Part shown: one piece after another, positions 19,344 to 31,128 of the stretch
Position numbering within the stretch: position 1 is the first letter of the stretch
Layout: the number at the start of each line of letters is the position of its first letter
Source of the DNA: Actinomycetales bacterium Actino_02
GTDB lineage: Bacteria; Actinomycetota; Actinomycetes; Propionibacteriales; Propionibacteriaceae
Direction: 5' to 3'
NCBI GenBank assembly: GCA_001603275.1
Contig: LUYM01000006.1
Location: 355,674-419,673 of the forward strand
DNA: 64,000 nt
The notes under the pieces: model-generated
What the model was told of the DNA's origin: nothing
The model's database searches: none
What the model saw: the letters and a program-made list of their open reading frames with translations, nothing else
Position numbers and translations under genes: made by a program

Positions 19344-20801
19344 TCAATAGGCGCCCGCCGAGCCGACGACGGCGCGGGCGGTCTTGGCCAGGATCATCAG
19401 ATCCTGAACCAGCGACCAGTTGTCCACGTAGTACAGGTCGAGGCGAACCGTGTCGTCCCAGGACAGGTTGGAGCGACCCGACACCTGCCACAGCCCGGTC
19501 AGACCCGGACGGACGTCCAGGCGACGGCGAGCGTCGGAGTCGTACTGGGCGACCTCGGACGGCAGCGCCGGCCGCGGACCGACCAGGCTCATATCGCCAC
19601 GGAAGGCGTTGAACAGCTGCGGCAGCTCGTCCAGGGAGAAGCGGCGAATGAACCGCCCGACCCGGGTGATCCGCGGATCCTTGGTCATCTTGAACAACGG
19701 TCCGGCACCCTCATTCGAAGCGATCAGCGCAGCCAACCGGGCCTCGGCGTCGGGCACCATCGAACGGAACTTCAGGCACTCGAACACGTTGCCCTTCCGG
19801 CCAACCCGGGTCTGCCGGAACATCACTGGGCCGCCGTCCTCGAGCTTGATGGCCAGGGCGACCAGGCCCATCACCGGCGCGGCCAGCAGCAGCAGGAAGG
19901 CCGAACCGAGCAGGTCGAAGGTCCGCTTGATCCACCGCGCCGCGGCAATCGCCTGCGGCCGATCGACATCCAGCAGCGGCAGCCCAGCCACCGGACGGAT
20001 CTCCATCCGCTGCGCCGAGATGTCGGTGACGGCCGGGACCACGATCATCTGAATGTCCTTGGCCTCCAGCTGCCAGGCCGTCCGCCGGAAGTCGGCCGGC
20101 GTGGCGAAGGAGCCCTCGGCGAAGATCACGCCGTGCACCCCGAGGTCATCGACCAGGCTGACCGTCTCATCGATCTGACCCAGAATGGGCAGCCCCGACG
20201 GGGTGACCTTCTGGCGATCACTGGTCACGGCGCCGACCACTCGGTAGCCGAGCCAGGTCTCCCGGCGCAGCACCTTGGCGATGGCGTCCACATGGCCGCT
20301 CTCGCCGGCCACCAGGAGCGGAGTGACTCCGATGCCCCGGTTGTGCAGGGCCACCATCACCCGGCGGCGCAGGAAGCGGCCGAGCAGCAGCACCCCGGTG
20401 CCGAAAGTGAAGATGAGCAGGAACACCGACCGCGGAAACTCTGTCTGCAGCAGGTAGGCGCCCACGCCAACCAATGCGGCCAGCGTGAAGGACGCCATCA
20501 CCACCCGCTTGTACTCGATGGCTCCGGCCCGCAGGTGACGCGCGTTCGATGCCCCGTAGAAGTACAGCAGAATCAGCCAGGCGGCCCCGATCATCGGGAT
20601 GCCGAACTGGATGGCCCGGTCGGTCGGTGTGGCTTCGATCCGCAGCAGGCCACGCGCGGCCACAGCAGCGACCAGCGACATGGTGATCAGCAGCGCGTCG
20701 ACCAGGTACACGACCACGGTCTGAATGGCGCGGTTATAACGCCCCGTATGCGAAATGCGCTCCTCGACGAAACCGCCGAGAGACGTCGTAAGAGTGGTCA
20801 T
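19344..20801 (-). CDS. Exopolysaccharide polyprenyl glycosylphosphotransferase, copy 2
   Basis: A 485-residue second initiating enzyme with the same architecture as the copy at 12240. It has N-terminal helices (about 25-150), a nucleotide-binding-like middle domain (VTPLLVAGESGHVDAIAKVL onward), and a catalytic domain with [65 protein letters not shown] and GPRPALP. The ATG at 20801 follows GGGGGGA and precedes the first helix; the upstream extension is likely untranslated. It may use a different first sugar or act redundantly. Confidence 0.92.
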   Translation of the reverse strand: MTTLTTSLGGFVEERISHTGRYNRAIQTVVVYLVDALLITMSLVAAVAARGLLRIEATPTDRAIQFGIPMIGAAWLILLYFYGASNARHLRAGAIEYKRVVMASFTLAALVGVGAYLLQTEFPRSVFLLIFTFGTGVLLLGRFLRRRVMVALHNRGIGVTPLLVAGESGHVDAIAKVLRRETWLGYRVVGAVTSDRQKVTPSGLPILGQIDETVSLVDDLGVHGVIFAEGSFATPADFRRTAWQLEAKDIQMIVVPAVTDISAQRMEIRPVAGLPLLDVDRPQAIAAARWIKRTFDLLGSAFLLLLAAPVMGLVALAIKLEDGGPVMFRQTRVGRKGNVFECLKFRSMVPDAEARLAALIASNEGAGPLFKMTKDPRITRVGRFIRRFSLDELPQLFNAFRGDMSLVGPRPALPSEVAQYDSDARRRLDVRPGLTGLWQVSGRSNLSWDDTVRLDLYYVDNWSLVQDLMILAKTARAVVGSAGAY

Positions 20802-21093
20802 GTCCCCCCGACTCTGACCAGCAATCCCCCAGAACAGGCGATCCCCCGATGGCCTGTGTGCGCCCGGCGAAGTTCCCAATTTCTCCTGGCGACGGATTCA
20901 TTATCCTCAGTCACCGGGTGCTTGGCAATCGAGATGTCCACCAACCGGGTGACTTTACTTACTTCCCAGCGCAGATGTGGTCCCGATCGCAGGGGACGCC
21001 TGCTTGTCGCCTAGCCGCGACCGGCCCGGACCGAGATACTTGGTGACGACTCAGCGGACCTTTGTGGGTTGCCGCGCAACGAAAGCGGGAACG
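20802..21093. promoter_or_regulatory. Divergent promoter region of the CDP-alcohol module
   Basis: About 290 bp, with no ORF. It holds spaced arms AGTCACC (20909-20915) and GGGTGACT (20947-20954), the hairpin GCAGG-GGACG-CCTGC (20989-21003) and a GTTGC-CGC-GCAAC hairpin (21068-21080) 13 nt before the cytidylyltransferase start. Confidence 0.4.
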
Positions 21094-21507
21094 ATGGGTG
21101 TGATCGGTTACGTCCCTGGAGCCTGGGACATGTTCCACATTGGGCACCTGAACATCCTCAAGCGCGCACGTGAGCACTGCGACACCCTGGTGGTGGGGGT
21201 GGTCACCGATGATGCGCTCACCGCCATGAAGGGCAACCCGCCCATCGTGCCGTTCGACGAGCGGATCGCCATCGTGGCCGCCATCGGCATCGTGGACGAG
21301 GTCGTCGCCGATGATTCCTCCGACAAGCTCCGGGTCTGGGAGCGGGTGCACTTCGACGTTCTGTTCAAGGGCGATGACTGGCGCGGAACCGCCAAGGGGC
21401 AGCGGCTGGAGGAGTCGCTGGCCACGGTGGGTGCCTCCGTCCACTACTTCCCCTACACGTTGACCACTTCCTCGACGGAATTGCGGCGGGTCATCACCTC
21501 ATGGTGA
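21094..21507 (+). CDS. Cytidylyltransferase-family nucleotidyltransferase (TagD-like)
   Basis: A 137-residue single-domain enzyme that would activate a phosphorylated alcohol as a CDP derivative. It has GYVPGAWDMFHIGHLNIL (HIGH motif), VGVVTDDALTAMKG, LFKGDDWRGT, and a C-terminal TTSSTELRRVI that replaces the usual RTxGISTT. Length matches glycerol-3-phosphate cytidylyltransferases, but the motif drift leaves the substrate open. The ATG at 21094 begins the domain. It overlaps the next glycosyltransferase by 7 nt and is two genes before a CDP-alcohol phosphatidyltransferase. Confidence 0.85.
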   Translation: MGVIGYVPGAWDMFHIGHLNILKRAREHCDTLVVGVVTDDALTAMKGNPPIVPFDERIAIVAAIGIVDEVVADDSSDKLRVWERVHFDVLFKGDDWRGTAKGQRLEESLATVGASVHYFPYTLTTSSTELRRVITSW

Positions 21508-22424
21508 GGGTGGCGGTACTCACCTATCGCCGTCCGGAGGATCTCGCCGCGATTCTCCCCGAGTTGTCCCGGGAGGCCGAGGCTGCCCGGGCGTCCGGCT
21601 GGGAGGTCGACATCCTGGTGGTCGACAACGACCCGCAGGGCAGCGCCCGCGACGTCGTCACGGCTGCCGGCGTCGGCTACGTCCACGAGCCCGAGCCCGG
21701 GATCGCCACCGCTCGCAACCGTGCCCTCGACGAGTCGTCCGACAGCGACCTGCTGGTCTTCATCGACGACGACGAGCGTCCGGTCGACGGGTGGCTGAAT
21801 CTGCTGCTGGACACCTACCGCCGCTACGGCTGTGCGGTGGTCGGCCCGGTGATCTCCCGCTTCGACGGCGAGCCCGATCCGTGGATCATCGACGGCGGTT
21901 TCTTCACCCGACGCCGGATGCCGACCGGCACCGAGGTCACCGTCGCAGCCACCAACAACCTTCTGCTCGACCTGGACGAGGTGCGCCGGCTCGGGCTGCG
22001 CTTTGACGCCGAGTTCGGGCTCAGCGGCGGTTCGGACACCGTGTTCACCAGGCAACTCGTCCAGCGTGGCGGACGAATGGTGTGGTGCGACGAGGCCATC
22101 GTCTACGACGTCGTCCCCGCCCAACGGGCCACCCGGGACTGGGTGCTCAAACGCGCCCTGCGCAGTGGCAGCTGCTGGAGCGCGTCCAGCCGGCATCTGG
22201 CCCGCACTCCCGGCGAGCGGTTGCGCTGGCTGGCTGCCGACCTCGGCTCGGGGCTGGCTCGGGTCGCCGGTGGCCTGGTCCGGCTGGCGGCCGGCTTCGT
22301 GGCCCGCGACCGCAGCCTGCGGGCCGCGGGAGCCCGCAATCTGGCTCGGGGCTCCGGTTTGGTGGCCGGGGTCTTCGGTTACCGTTACTTCGAATACAAG
22401 CGGACGGGACCCACCAATGGCTGA
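21501..22424 (+). CDS. GT2 family glycosyltransferase
   Basis: A 307-residue GT-A fold enzyme: VAVLTYRRPEDL, ILVVDNDP, PGIATARNRALDES and the DxD-type LLVFIDDDERPVDGW at about 90-104. A long arginine-rich C-terminal helix region follows, probably membrane-associated. It overlaps both neighbours (7 and 8 nt), so it is cotranslated with the cytidylyltransferase and CDP-alcohol transferase. A clear paralogue lies at 50797 (VVAITTFRRPELL, AFIDDDEVPRDGW). Sugar and linkage are unknown. Confidence 0.85.
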   Translation: MVRVAVLTYRRPEDLAAILPELSREAEAARASGWEVDILVVDNDPQGSARDVVTAAGVGYVHEPEPGIATARNRALDESSDSDLLVFIDDDERPVDGWLNLLLDTYRRYGCAVVGPVISRFDGEPDPWIIDGGFFTRRRMPTGTEVTVAATNNLLLDLDEVRRLGLRFDAEFGLSGGSDTVFTRQLVQRGGRMVWCDEAIVYDVVPAQRATRDWVLKRALRSGSCWSASSRHLARTPGERLRWLAADLGSGLARVAGGLVRLAAGFVARDRSLRAAGARNLARGSGLVAGVFGYRYFEYKRTGPTNG

Positions 22425-23157
22425 TCGAGCAGCGCCCTGGTCACAGATCCGCGCCGAGTTGGCCACCGCCCAGAAGAGCAACCGGAACGCGCCGGCCTAC
22501 TCGCGCTGGATCAATCGTCCGATCGGCCGGATCTTCGCGGCCACCGCCTTCAAGCTCGGGATGACGCCGAACCAGGTCACCGGGGTGAGCGCACTGTTCA
22601 CCTTCGCCGGAATCGGCCTGCTGGCGGCCGGCACCGCCTCCTGGTGGCTGTCGATCGCGGTCACCGCTCTGCTGGTGATCGGCTACGCCCTGGACTCCGC
22701 CGATGGTCAGGTGGCCCGGTTGCGTGGTGGCGGCAGCCCGGCCGGCGAATGGCTGGACCACATGGTCGACGCCGTGAAGATCTCCAGCCTGCACCTGGCC
22801 GTGGCCGTGTTCTGGTTCCGCAACCTGGACGGGCTGCCGCAGCTGACCACGCTGATCCCGCTGGTCTATGCGATCGAGGCCGCCGTCTGGTTCTTCGGCT
22901 TCATCCTCACCGACCTGGTGTTGCGTGAGCGCGGCGCCAAGCAACTGAAGCTGGCCCACCAGGAAGCGCCGCCGTCAGCCTTCGCGTCCCTGATCGGGAT
23001 CCCCGGTGACTACGGCTTCTTGGCGCTGTCGATGATCCTGATCGGCTGGCTGCCGCTCTGGCGGGTGGTCTACAGCCTGCTGCTGCTGGCCAACCTGGGC
23101 ATCCTGGCCATCCAGTCGGTCCGCTGGTACCGCCGGGTGCTCACCAGTACTTCTTGA
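22417..23157 (+). CDS. CDP-alcohol phosphatidyltransferase family protein
   Basis: A 246-residue membrane enzyme with the complete family motif: ALDSADGQVARLRGGG then GEWLDHMVD, giving D-x2-DG-x2-AR-x8-G-x3-D-x3-D. About six helices surround it, and PNQVTG precedes the motif as usual. It transfers a phospho-alcohol or diacylglycerol-phosphate from a CDP donor. It directly follows a cytidylyltransferase and a GT2, so it may attach a phospho-polyol to a glycan or lipid rather than make a housekeeping phospholipid. The ATG at 22417 overlaps the upstream stop by 8 nt; its 3' end overlaps the opposing gene by 17 bp. Confidence 0.85.
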   Translation: MADRAAPWSQIRAELATAQKSNRNAPAYSRWINRPIGRIFAATAFKLGMTPNQVTGVSALFTFAGIGLLAAGTASWWLSIAVTALLVIGYALDSADGQVARLRGGGSPAGEWLDHMVDAVKISSLHLAVAVFWFRNLDGLPQLTTLIPLVYAIEAAVWFFGFILTDLVLRERGAKQLKLAHQEAPPSAFASLIGIPGDYGFLALSMILIGWLPLWRVVYSLLLLANLGILAIQSVRWYRRVLTSTS

Positions 23158-23998
23158 CCTCGTCGCGGGTGGCCGCGATGTGCGCCCGGCTGGACGCCCC
23201 GAACACGATCGACTCGATATTGGGCTGTGCGCAGATCCACTCGATCGCCTCGGCCGGCCGGATCGCCCCGGAGGCGAACACGGACATGGCGATCGCCCGG
23301 AACGGACGCTTCTCCAGCGCTTGCAGGTAGCCCTCGACGCCGCCGCTCATCCGGAAACCGAGCTTGTTGATGTTGGAGCAGACGATCGGGTTCACCAGGC
23401 CGACCTTGTCCAGGGCGTCCAGCAGCATCGGGGTGTTCATGGTGATGAAGCCCGGCTCGGCGTGGTAGCGGGTTCGGACGTGCTCGGCGAAGGTGGCGAA
23501 GGCGTCCAGGAAGCCCATCCCGAGCAACAGATCCACCACCACGTTCTGCAGGAAGATCACCGGGGTGGACAGGCCCTCGAACATCTTCATCTCGGCGTCG
23601 ATCAGCAAGGTGGTGACGCCCTCGATGTCCTTCTTGGCCAGGGACATGCCGCCGCGCATGGCCGCGTCCAGGATGCCGCCGTCGGGCAGGAATCGCCGGA
23701 TGGCGCCGATCGGACCGTCCTCGGTCATGGCATTGGCGTACTTGTGGGCGTACGGCATGCACGGGAAGAACTTCTGGTCCGGGTAGCGCTGCGGGTTGGC
23801 CCGGACGTGCGCGGTCACCTCGGCGATCCGGTCGTGGGTGGTGCACATGAAAGTGGTGACGCCCTCGTCGTAGGCATCGTCCAGGACGGACTGGATGGCC
23901 TCGATGTCTTGGAAGCGCATCGCCTGGGCGCGAGCCTTCTCCTCCGACATGTGGTTCACGCCGAAGAACTGGTTGTCTCCGAATAGCAGCCGGTCCAT
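23141..23998 (-). CDS. Divergent TIM-barrel protein, aldo/keto reductase-like
   Basis: A 285-residue soluble protein I cannot assign firmly. The N-terminus LLFGDNQFFGVNHMSEEKARA and the C-terminus (SVFASGAIRPAEAIEWICAQPNIESIVFGASSRAHI) resemble the end of aldo/keto reductases, where such a segment binds the cofactor. The canonical catalytic D-Y-K-H tetrad is not obvious. It sits 2 bp from a Gfo/Idh/MocA dehydrogenase on the same strand and overlaps the CDP-alcohol transferase tail to tail. A role in forming the alcohol head group is possible but speculative. Confidence 0.6.
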   Translation of the reverse strand: MDRLLFGDNQFFGVNHMSEEKARAQAMRFQDIEAIQSVLDDAYDEGVTTFMCTTHDRIAEVTAHVRANPQRYPDQKFFPCMPYAHKYANAMTEDGPIGAIRRFLPDGGILDAAMRGGMSLAKKDIEGVTTLLIDAEMKMFEGLSTPVIFLQNVVVDLLLGMGFLDAFATFAEHVRTRYHAEPGFITMNTPMLLDALDKVGLVNPIVCSNINKLGFRMSGGVEGYLQALEKRPFRAIAMSVFASGAIRPAEAIEWICAQPNIESIVFGASSRAHIAATRDEVKKYW

Positions 23999-24000
23999 GG

Positions 24001-25053
24001 TCAGCGTCCAATCAGGCGACGCAGGCCGCCGCGCGGTTTGGTGGGGGATTCGGCATCGGCGACCAGCATGGCCAGGGTCTGGTCGGTGGCGGTCGCCGCA
24101 GTGAAGCTGTTCACGCCGTCGGTGTGATGCTCGGCGATTCGGGTGATGAAGTCATCGGCCTGAGCGCTGTACTCCTCGCCGCGCAGGTAGAACCAGACTT
24201 CCTTGGTGAGCTCGGTGGTGTACTTCACCGTCCAGCCCTTGCGGTAGCCGGTCGGGCCCTCCTCGCGCAGGTAGACCTGCAGCTCCTGGCGGTCGGCGTG
24301 AATCCGTCCCTTGGTGCCCCACAAGGTGATCTTGGTGGACATCTTCCGTTCGGACTCATCGCTCCAGTTCACGCTGATCTGGCCGGTGGCCCCGGAGTCG
24401 AAGCGCAGCGTCCCGGCCACCTGGTCGTCGGTCTCCGAAGAGAACACCGGCTGCAACACCGTCCCACCGACCCAGTTGGGGCTGCCCAGATACCAGTTCA
24501 GCAGGTTCAGCGGATGGGCCGCGTAGTCGTAGAGGCTGCCGCCGCCCAGCTGCTTCTTGCTGCGCCAGGTCGTCCCCTGCCGCTTCAGCACCACCGGGCC
24601 GAAGGCCTCTGCCTGGGCCAGGGTGACCTCGCCGATGGCCCCGGCGTCGAGCAGCCGCTTGATCTCGGCGAAGGTGCCGACGAAGCGGTAGTGGTAGCCG
24701 ACCGCGGTGACCAGGTCCTTGGCCTCGGCCAGCGCGGCCAGCTCCTCGGAGACGGCCGGGTCGAGGCAGAACGGCTTCTCACAGAACACGTGCAGGCCGC
24801 GGTCGAGTGCGGTGCGGACCATCGGCGCGTGCAGGGCGGACGGAGTGGCGATCACCACGGCGTCCAACTCGGCCTTGGCCAGCATGGTCTCGTAGCTGGA
24901 GTAGGTCGGAATGCCGGTGTACTTGCCCAGCACCGACAACAGATAGCTGTTCGAATCACAAATGCCGGCCAGCTCCACCTGCGGGTGGGCCCGGAAGATG
25001 GACAGATGGGAGAGGCCCATCTTGCCCATACCGACAACGCCGACTCTGATCAC
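24001..25053 (-). CDS. Gfo/Idh/MocA family oxidoreductase
   Basis: A 350-residue NAD(P)-dependent sugar or polyol dehydrogenase. The N-terminal Rossmann domain begins RVGVVGMGKMGLSHLSIF, then VVIATPSALHAPM and the family signature CEKPF near residue 92. The C-terminal substrate domain carries GGGSLYDYAAHPLNLLNWYLG, with the usual catalytic Asp/His region. The start is a GTG overlapping the upstream glycosyltransferase stop by 4 nt. It probably oxidises or reduces a nucleotide sugar or alditol for the polysaccharide. Confidence 0.87.
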   Translation of the reverse strand: MIRVGVVGMGKMGLSHLSIFRAHPQVELAGICDSNSYLLSVLGKYTGIPTYSSYETMLAKAELDAVVIATPSALHAPMVRTALDRGLHVFCEKPFCLDPAVSEELAALAEAKDLVTAVGYHYRFVGTFAEIKRLLDAGAIGEVTLAQAEAFGPVVLKRQGTTWRSKKQLGGGSLYDYAAHPLNLLNWYLGSPNWVGGTVLQPVFSSETDDQVAGTLRFDSGATGQISVNWSDESERKMSTKITLWGTKGRIHADRQELQVYLREEGPTGYRKGWTVKYTTELTKEVWFYLRGEEYSAQADDFITRIAEHHTDGVNSFTAATATDQTLAMLVADAESPTKPRGGLRRLIGR

Positions 25054-26156
25054 TTGCGTCCCCCCATCGCGGTGAGCAGGAGCTGCTCGTACTGCCCGGC
25101 TACATGTTCCCAGGTGAATTCGGCGGCATGGCGGGCGCGGGCGGCCAGCCGCAGCCTGTCGGCCAGTCCCGGCTCGCTGGTCAGCCGGGTGATCACCTGG
25201 TCGGCGTCGGCCACCCCGGAGAAGTACAGTGCGGCGTCCTGGGCCACCCAGCGGTTGTACGGATTGTCGTGGGCCACCACCGGATTGCCCGCGCCCAGCG
25301 CCTCGACCAGGGACGGATTGGTGCCGCCCACGGTGTGGCCATGCAGGTAGCCGGCGCTGTGGAAGCGCAGGGCCGCGGTGACCTGCGGGTCGTAGATCGC
25401 GCCCGGGAACCGCACCTGATCGGACGCCGCCGCCCGCACCGCCTGCTGGTAGGGATCATCGCCGTAGTCACCCAGGATGACCAGGTCCACCGGACGCCGC
25501 CGGGCCGAGAAGCCCTGCACCAGCTCCAGGATCGAGTTCTCCGGGATCGGTCGGGCGATCAGGGTCAGGTAGCCACCGGGAGTCAGGCCCAGGGCGGTCA
25601 CCGGGGCCGGGTCGGCCGCTGTGACCAGCGGAGCGCCGTAGGTGATCGTGGTGATCTTGTCGGCGCGGGCCCGTCCGCGCAGGTAGACCTCGATCTCGGG
25701 ATGGTCGGCGATCAGTTCGTCACCGATCCAGCAGGCGATCCGCTCGTTGGTCCACAAGATGGCCTGCCGGAACTTGCCCCAGCGGGCCCGGGACCATTCG
25801 ATCCCGTCCATGTTGATCACGTTCGGGATCCCGGCCAGCTTCTGGCGCAGGTTGAAGACGGCCGTGTTGTAGCCGAAGGTCAGGCAGACGTCGCGGTGCT
25901 TGACCGCGTGGCCGATGCTGACCAGGTCGAACTGGGCCGTGCCGAGCCAGCCGTCCCTGCCGATCGGGATTCGGACCCGTTCGATCCCCTCCCACTCGTC
26001 GGTGATGACGCCCTGGCCGTGGTCGGGCTCCTGGCAGTAGACCACCACCCGCCAGCCGTTGCCGACCAGGTAGCGGGCCACCGCCTCGGCCGCGGTCTCG
26101 AAGCCTCCGTAGCCGGCCGGCACCCCGTGGGTGCCCAGGATCCGCACGGTGTTCAT
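25050..26156 (-). CDS. DUF1972 glycosyltransferase (rhamnosyltransferase-like, GT4)
   Basis: A 368-residue GT-B enzyme. The N-terminus RILGTHGVPAGYGGFETAAEAV is the DUF1972 signature, and the C-terminal half has the GT4 donor-binding pattern HGHTVGGTNPSLVEALGAGNPVVAHDNPYNRW. Family members commonly transfer rhamnose in surface polysaccharides, which agrees with the rml genes nearby. The ATG overlaps the preceding glycosyltransferase stop (ATGA). It forms a four-gene minus-strand operon from 27280 to 23141. Confidence 0.87.
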   Translation of the reverse strand: MNTVRILGTHGVPAGYGGFETAAEAVARYLVGNGWRVVVYCQEPDHGQGVITDEWEGIERVRIPIGRDGWLGTAQFDLVSIGHAVKHRDVCLTFGYNTAVFNLRQKLAGIPNVINMDGIEWSRARWGKFRQAILWTNERIACWIGDELIADHPEIEVYLRGRARADKITTITYGAPLVTAADPAPVTALGLTPGGYLTLIARPIPENSILELVQGFSARRRPVDLVILGDYGDDPYQQAVRAAASDQVRFPGAIYDPQVTAALRFHSAGYLHGHTVGGTNPSLVEALGAGNPVVAHDNPYNRWVAQDAALYFSGVADADQVITRLTSEPGLADRLRLAARARHAAEFTWEHVAGQYEQLLLTAMGGRK

Positions 26157-27280
26157 CGGGTGACCTCCGCGAAGAAGGCGACCAGTTCGTCGGCGTAACG
26201 CTGCACCGAGAACTTCTGCCGGGCCGTCGCCTGGGCGGTCTGGGCGAGCCGGGCCGCCAGCTCCGGATCGTCGATCAGCCGGGCGATCGCCGCGGCCAGC
26301 GCCTCGGGATCGTCCGGCGGGACCAGCAGCCCGGTCTGACCGTCGGTGATGGTCTCCAGGTGGCCGGAGACCCCGGTGGCCACCACCGGACGCAGCGCGT
26401 ACTGGGCCTCGATCACCGCATTGCCCAACGACTCGTTGCGGGAGGGTTGGATCGCGAGCTGGGCGGCGGCCAGTCGTGGCCAGATCGGCGAGCAGTAGCC
26501 GGCGAAGCTGATCGAACCGGCCAGGTCGGGTTGGTCGGCACGGTCGCGCAGCCGCTGCTCGTATGCCTCGTTCCCCGGGAACACGGTGCCGACAAGCTCC
26601 AACTGCAGGTCGTAGCCGCGGGCTCGGAGCAGGGCTACGGCCTCCAGCGCCACGTGTGGGGCCTTGCGCTCGGACAGCCGCCCGATGCAGACCGCGCGCA
26701 CCGGCCGGCTCGGCTCGACCGGACGGGCCGGCTCTCTCGGCTCCGGGACGCCGTTGTAGATGACGGTGGTCCGCCCGTCCCGGCCTGCCCGGCCGATCGC
26801 GGCCAGCGCCGTCCGACTGACCAGGATCAGCTTGTCGGCCAGCCGCAGTGGCGCGAACAAGGCGCGTCCGACCAGGGGTGAGGACGGCTCCTCGGCCTCA
26901 TGGACGTGGCAGACGGTCGGCACTCGGCTCAGTCGGCCGGCCAGCAGCCACCACGGCAGCGTGACCGTGTTCACGTATAGAGCGTCGGGGGCGGTGATCC
27001 GGATCAGCGAGACCAGCCGGGGTAGGGCGGCCACGGCCGCGGCGGCCAGTCCGAGCAGCCGCAGCGGAGCCAGGTGCGCCTTGCGGAGCACCGGGTAGTC
27101 GACCAGCAACGCCTCAGCGCCGCGCTCGCGCAGCCGTTCGGTGAGCAGGCCTTCGGTGGGCACCGTGACCAGTACGCGGTAGCCGGCACCGCACAGGGCG
27201 CCGACGCTCTCGACGAGCTGCAGATCGGAGCCGTACACATCGGCAGAAGGGTTCGCGATCAGGACGGTGCGTCCCGTCAT
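26153..27280 (-). CDS. GT4 family glycosyltransferase
   Basis: A 375-residue GT-B enzyme. The acceptor domain opens VLIANPSADVYGSDLQLVESV. The donor domain contains CIGRLSERKAPHVALEAV and the E-x7-E-type motif SRNESLGNAVIEAQYALRPVVAT, with a G.SGH..TI.DG.TG.LVPPDD tail. The ATG at 27280 has AGAGGA about 8 nt upstream. It is the first gene of the minus-strand operon, divergent from ppdK. Confidence 0.88.
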   Translation of the reverse strand: MTGRTVLIANPSADVYGSDLQLVESVGALCGAGYRVLVTVPTEGLLTERLRERGAEALLVDYPVLRKAHLAPLRLLGLAAAAVAALPRLVSLIRITAPDALYVNTVTLPWWLLAGRLSRVPTVCHVHEAEEPSSPLVGRALFAPLRLADKLILVSRTALAAIGRAGRDGRTTVIYNGVPEPREPARPVEPSRPVRAVCIGRLSERKAPHVALEAVALLRARGYDLQLELVGTVFPGNEAYEQRLRDRADQPDLAGSISFAGYCSPIWPRLAAAQLAIQPSRNESLGNAVIEAQYALRPVVATGVSGHLETITDGQTGLLVPPDDPEALAAAIARLIDDPELAARLAQTAQATARQKFSVQRYADELVAFFAEVTR

Positions 27281-27560
27281 CCGCGGTTCCTCTCGACGAT
27301 GGGTGCCACAGCCGGCCAGCCGGAACGAACTCGACTCTAGCCGGACGGCGCGTCCGGGCATCGTGCCACGCGATGTGCCAGCTTCGCTGGCGAAACTGCG
27401 CGTTTGTGCGACCGGTGGGCTCGGTAAAAGTTGGGCGGTACGCCACGGTATTGTGAGGGTGTTTGCGCCGCGGTGTCGGACCTAGCTCCGCCGACGCCCG
27501 AGATGGACTTCGTCGTCCAGCGCCGGCAGTGGAGCGGATTGAAGGAGAATCGACTTCACG
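27281..27560. promoter_or_regulatory. Divergent promoter region of ppdK
   Basis: A 280-bp gap. It holds a small GCCAGC-TTC-GCTGGC hairpin (27377-27391), and an AAGGAG site lies 13 nt before the ppdK ATG. No ORF is supported. Confidence 0.45.
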
Positions 27561-30191
<2,631 letters not shown>

Positions 30192-30204
30192 GCAACACAG
30201 CGGA

Positions 30205-30234
30205 GGGCGTCGGCGAGGTTTCGCCGGCGCCCTT
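30205..30234 (+). terminator. Strong hairpin after ppdK
   Basis: A 13-bp stem (AGGGCGTCGGCGA and TCGCCGGCGCCCT, one G-U pair) with a 4-nt loop, 13 bp after the ppdK stop. Confidence 0.85.
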
Positions 30235-30291
30235 CGTCGTGCCTGGAGCGGGCTTCGCTACGCTGGGGCGAGGCCCGAGCGAAGGATCGAA

Positions 30292-31128
30292 TTGCCTGTC
30301 GGTGTGGTGGTCGTGAATTACGCGTCCAGTCAGCTGATCGCGCGCAACTTCGCCGGTCTGTCCGGACACCCGCTGGTGATCGTCGACAACTTCTCCAGCG
30401 ACGCCGAGCGGGACGCGTGCCTCCGGTTGGCCGCCGATCACGGCTGGTTCTGCGAAGTCGGCCCCAATGTCGGCTATGGCGAAGGTGCCAATCGGGGCCT
30501 GCGTCGGCTCGCCGAGGCCGGCTGCGAGACGCTGATCGTGGCCAACCCGGATCTGGAACTCGGTGTCGACCAGGTCGCCGCCCTGGCTGCGGCAGCTGCC
30601 GCCCACCCCGACGACCTGATCGGTCCGATGCTGGTGAATCCGGACGGGTCGGGCTGGGGCGGGTTGGGTTCGATCGCCCTGGACGAAGGCCGGATCTACA
30701 GCCGGGGCGAGCCGCGTCCGCCGTACTGGCTGTCCGGGGCCTGCGTGGCCGCGTCCACTGCGCTGTGGCAGCGGCTGGGCGGCTTCGCCGAGGGCTACTT
30801 CATGTATTGGGAGGACGTCGACCTGAGCTATCGGGTGCAGCAGCTGGGCGGCACCTGCCGCCAGCTGGGCGATCTGCGGGTGCGCCACGACGTCGGTGGC
30901 ACCCAGGGCGGGAAGTCGGCCCTCTACAGCTACTACAACACCCGCAACCGGCTGGTCTTCGCGGCCAAGAACCTCACCGCCGATCAGCAGCGCCTGTGGC
31001 GTCGGACGAGCTGGGCCGAGCTGCGCCGGGTGGTCAGCCGTCAGCCGAATCGGCGCGCCAAGCTGACTCGCGGCCTGTGGCCGGCGCTGCGCGGCACGCT
31101 GGCCGGACGTCGGCAGGTGCTGCGATGA
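30292..31128 (+). CDS. GT2 family glycosyltransferase (rhamnosyltransferase-like)
   Basis: A 278-residue GT-A enzyme: VVVVNYASSQLI, VIVDNFSSD, NVGYGEGANRGL, and the donor-site IVANPDLEL. It also has SGACVAASTALWQRLGGFAEGYFMYWEDVDLSYRVQQLG, which is typical of WbbL-like rhamnosyltransferases. The TTG start at 30292 is supported by AAGGA 5 nt upstream. Its stop overlaps the start of the flippase gene (ATGA). With the rml genes present, dTDP-rhamnose is a reasonable donor. Confidence 0.87.
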   Translation: MPVGVVVVNYASSQLIARNFAGLSGHPLVIVDNFSSDAERDACLRLAADHGWFCEVGPNVGYGEGANRGLRRLAEAGCETLIVANPDLELGVDQVAALAAAAAAHPDDLIGPMLVNPDGSGWGGLGSIALDEGRIYSRGEPRPPYWLSGACVAASTALWQRLGGFAEGYFMYWEDVDLSYRVQQLGGTCRQLGDLRVRHDVGGTQGGKSALYSYYNTRNRLVFAAKNLTADQQRLWRRTSWAELRRVVSRQPNRRAKLTRGLWPALRGTLAGRRQVLR

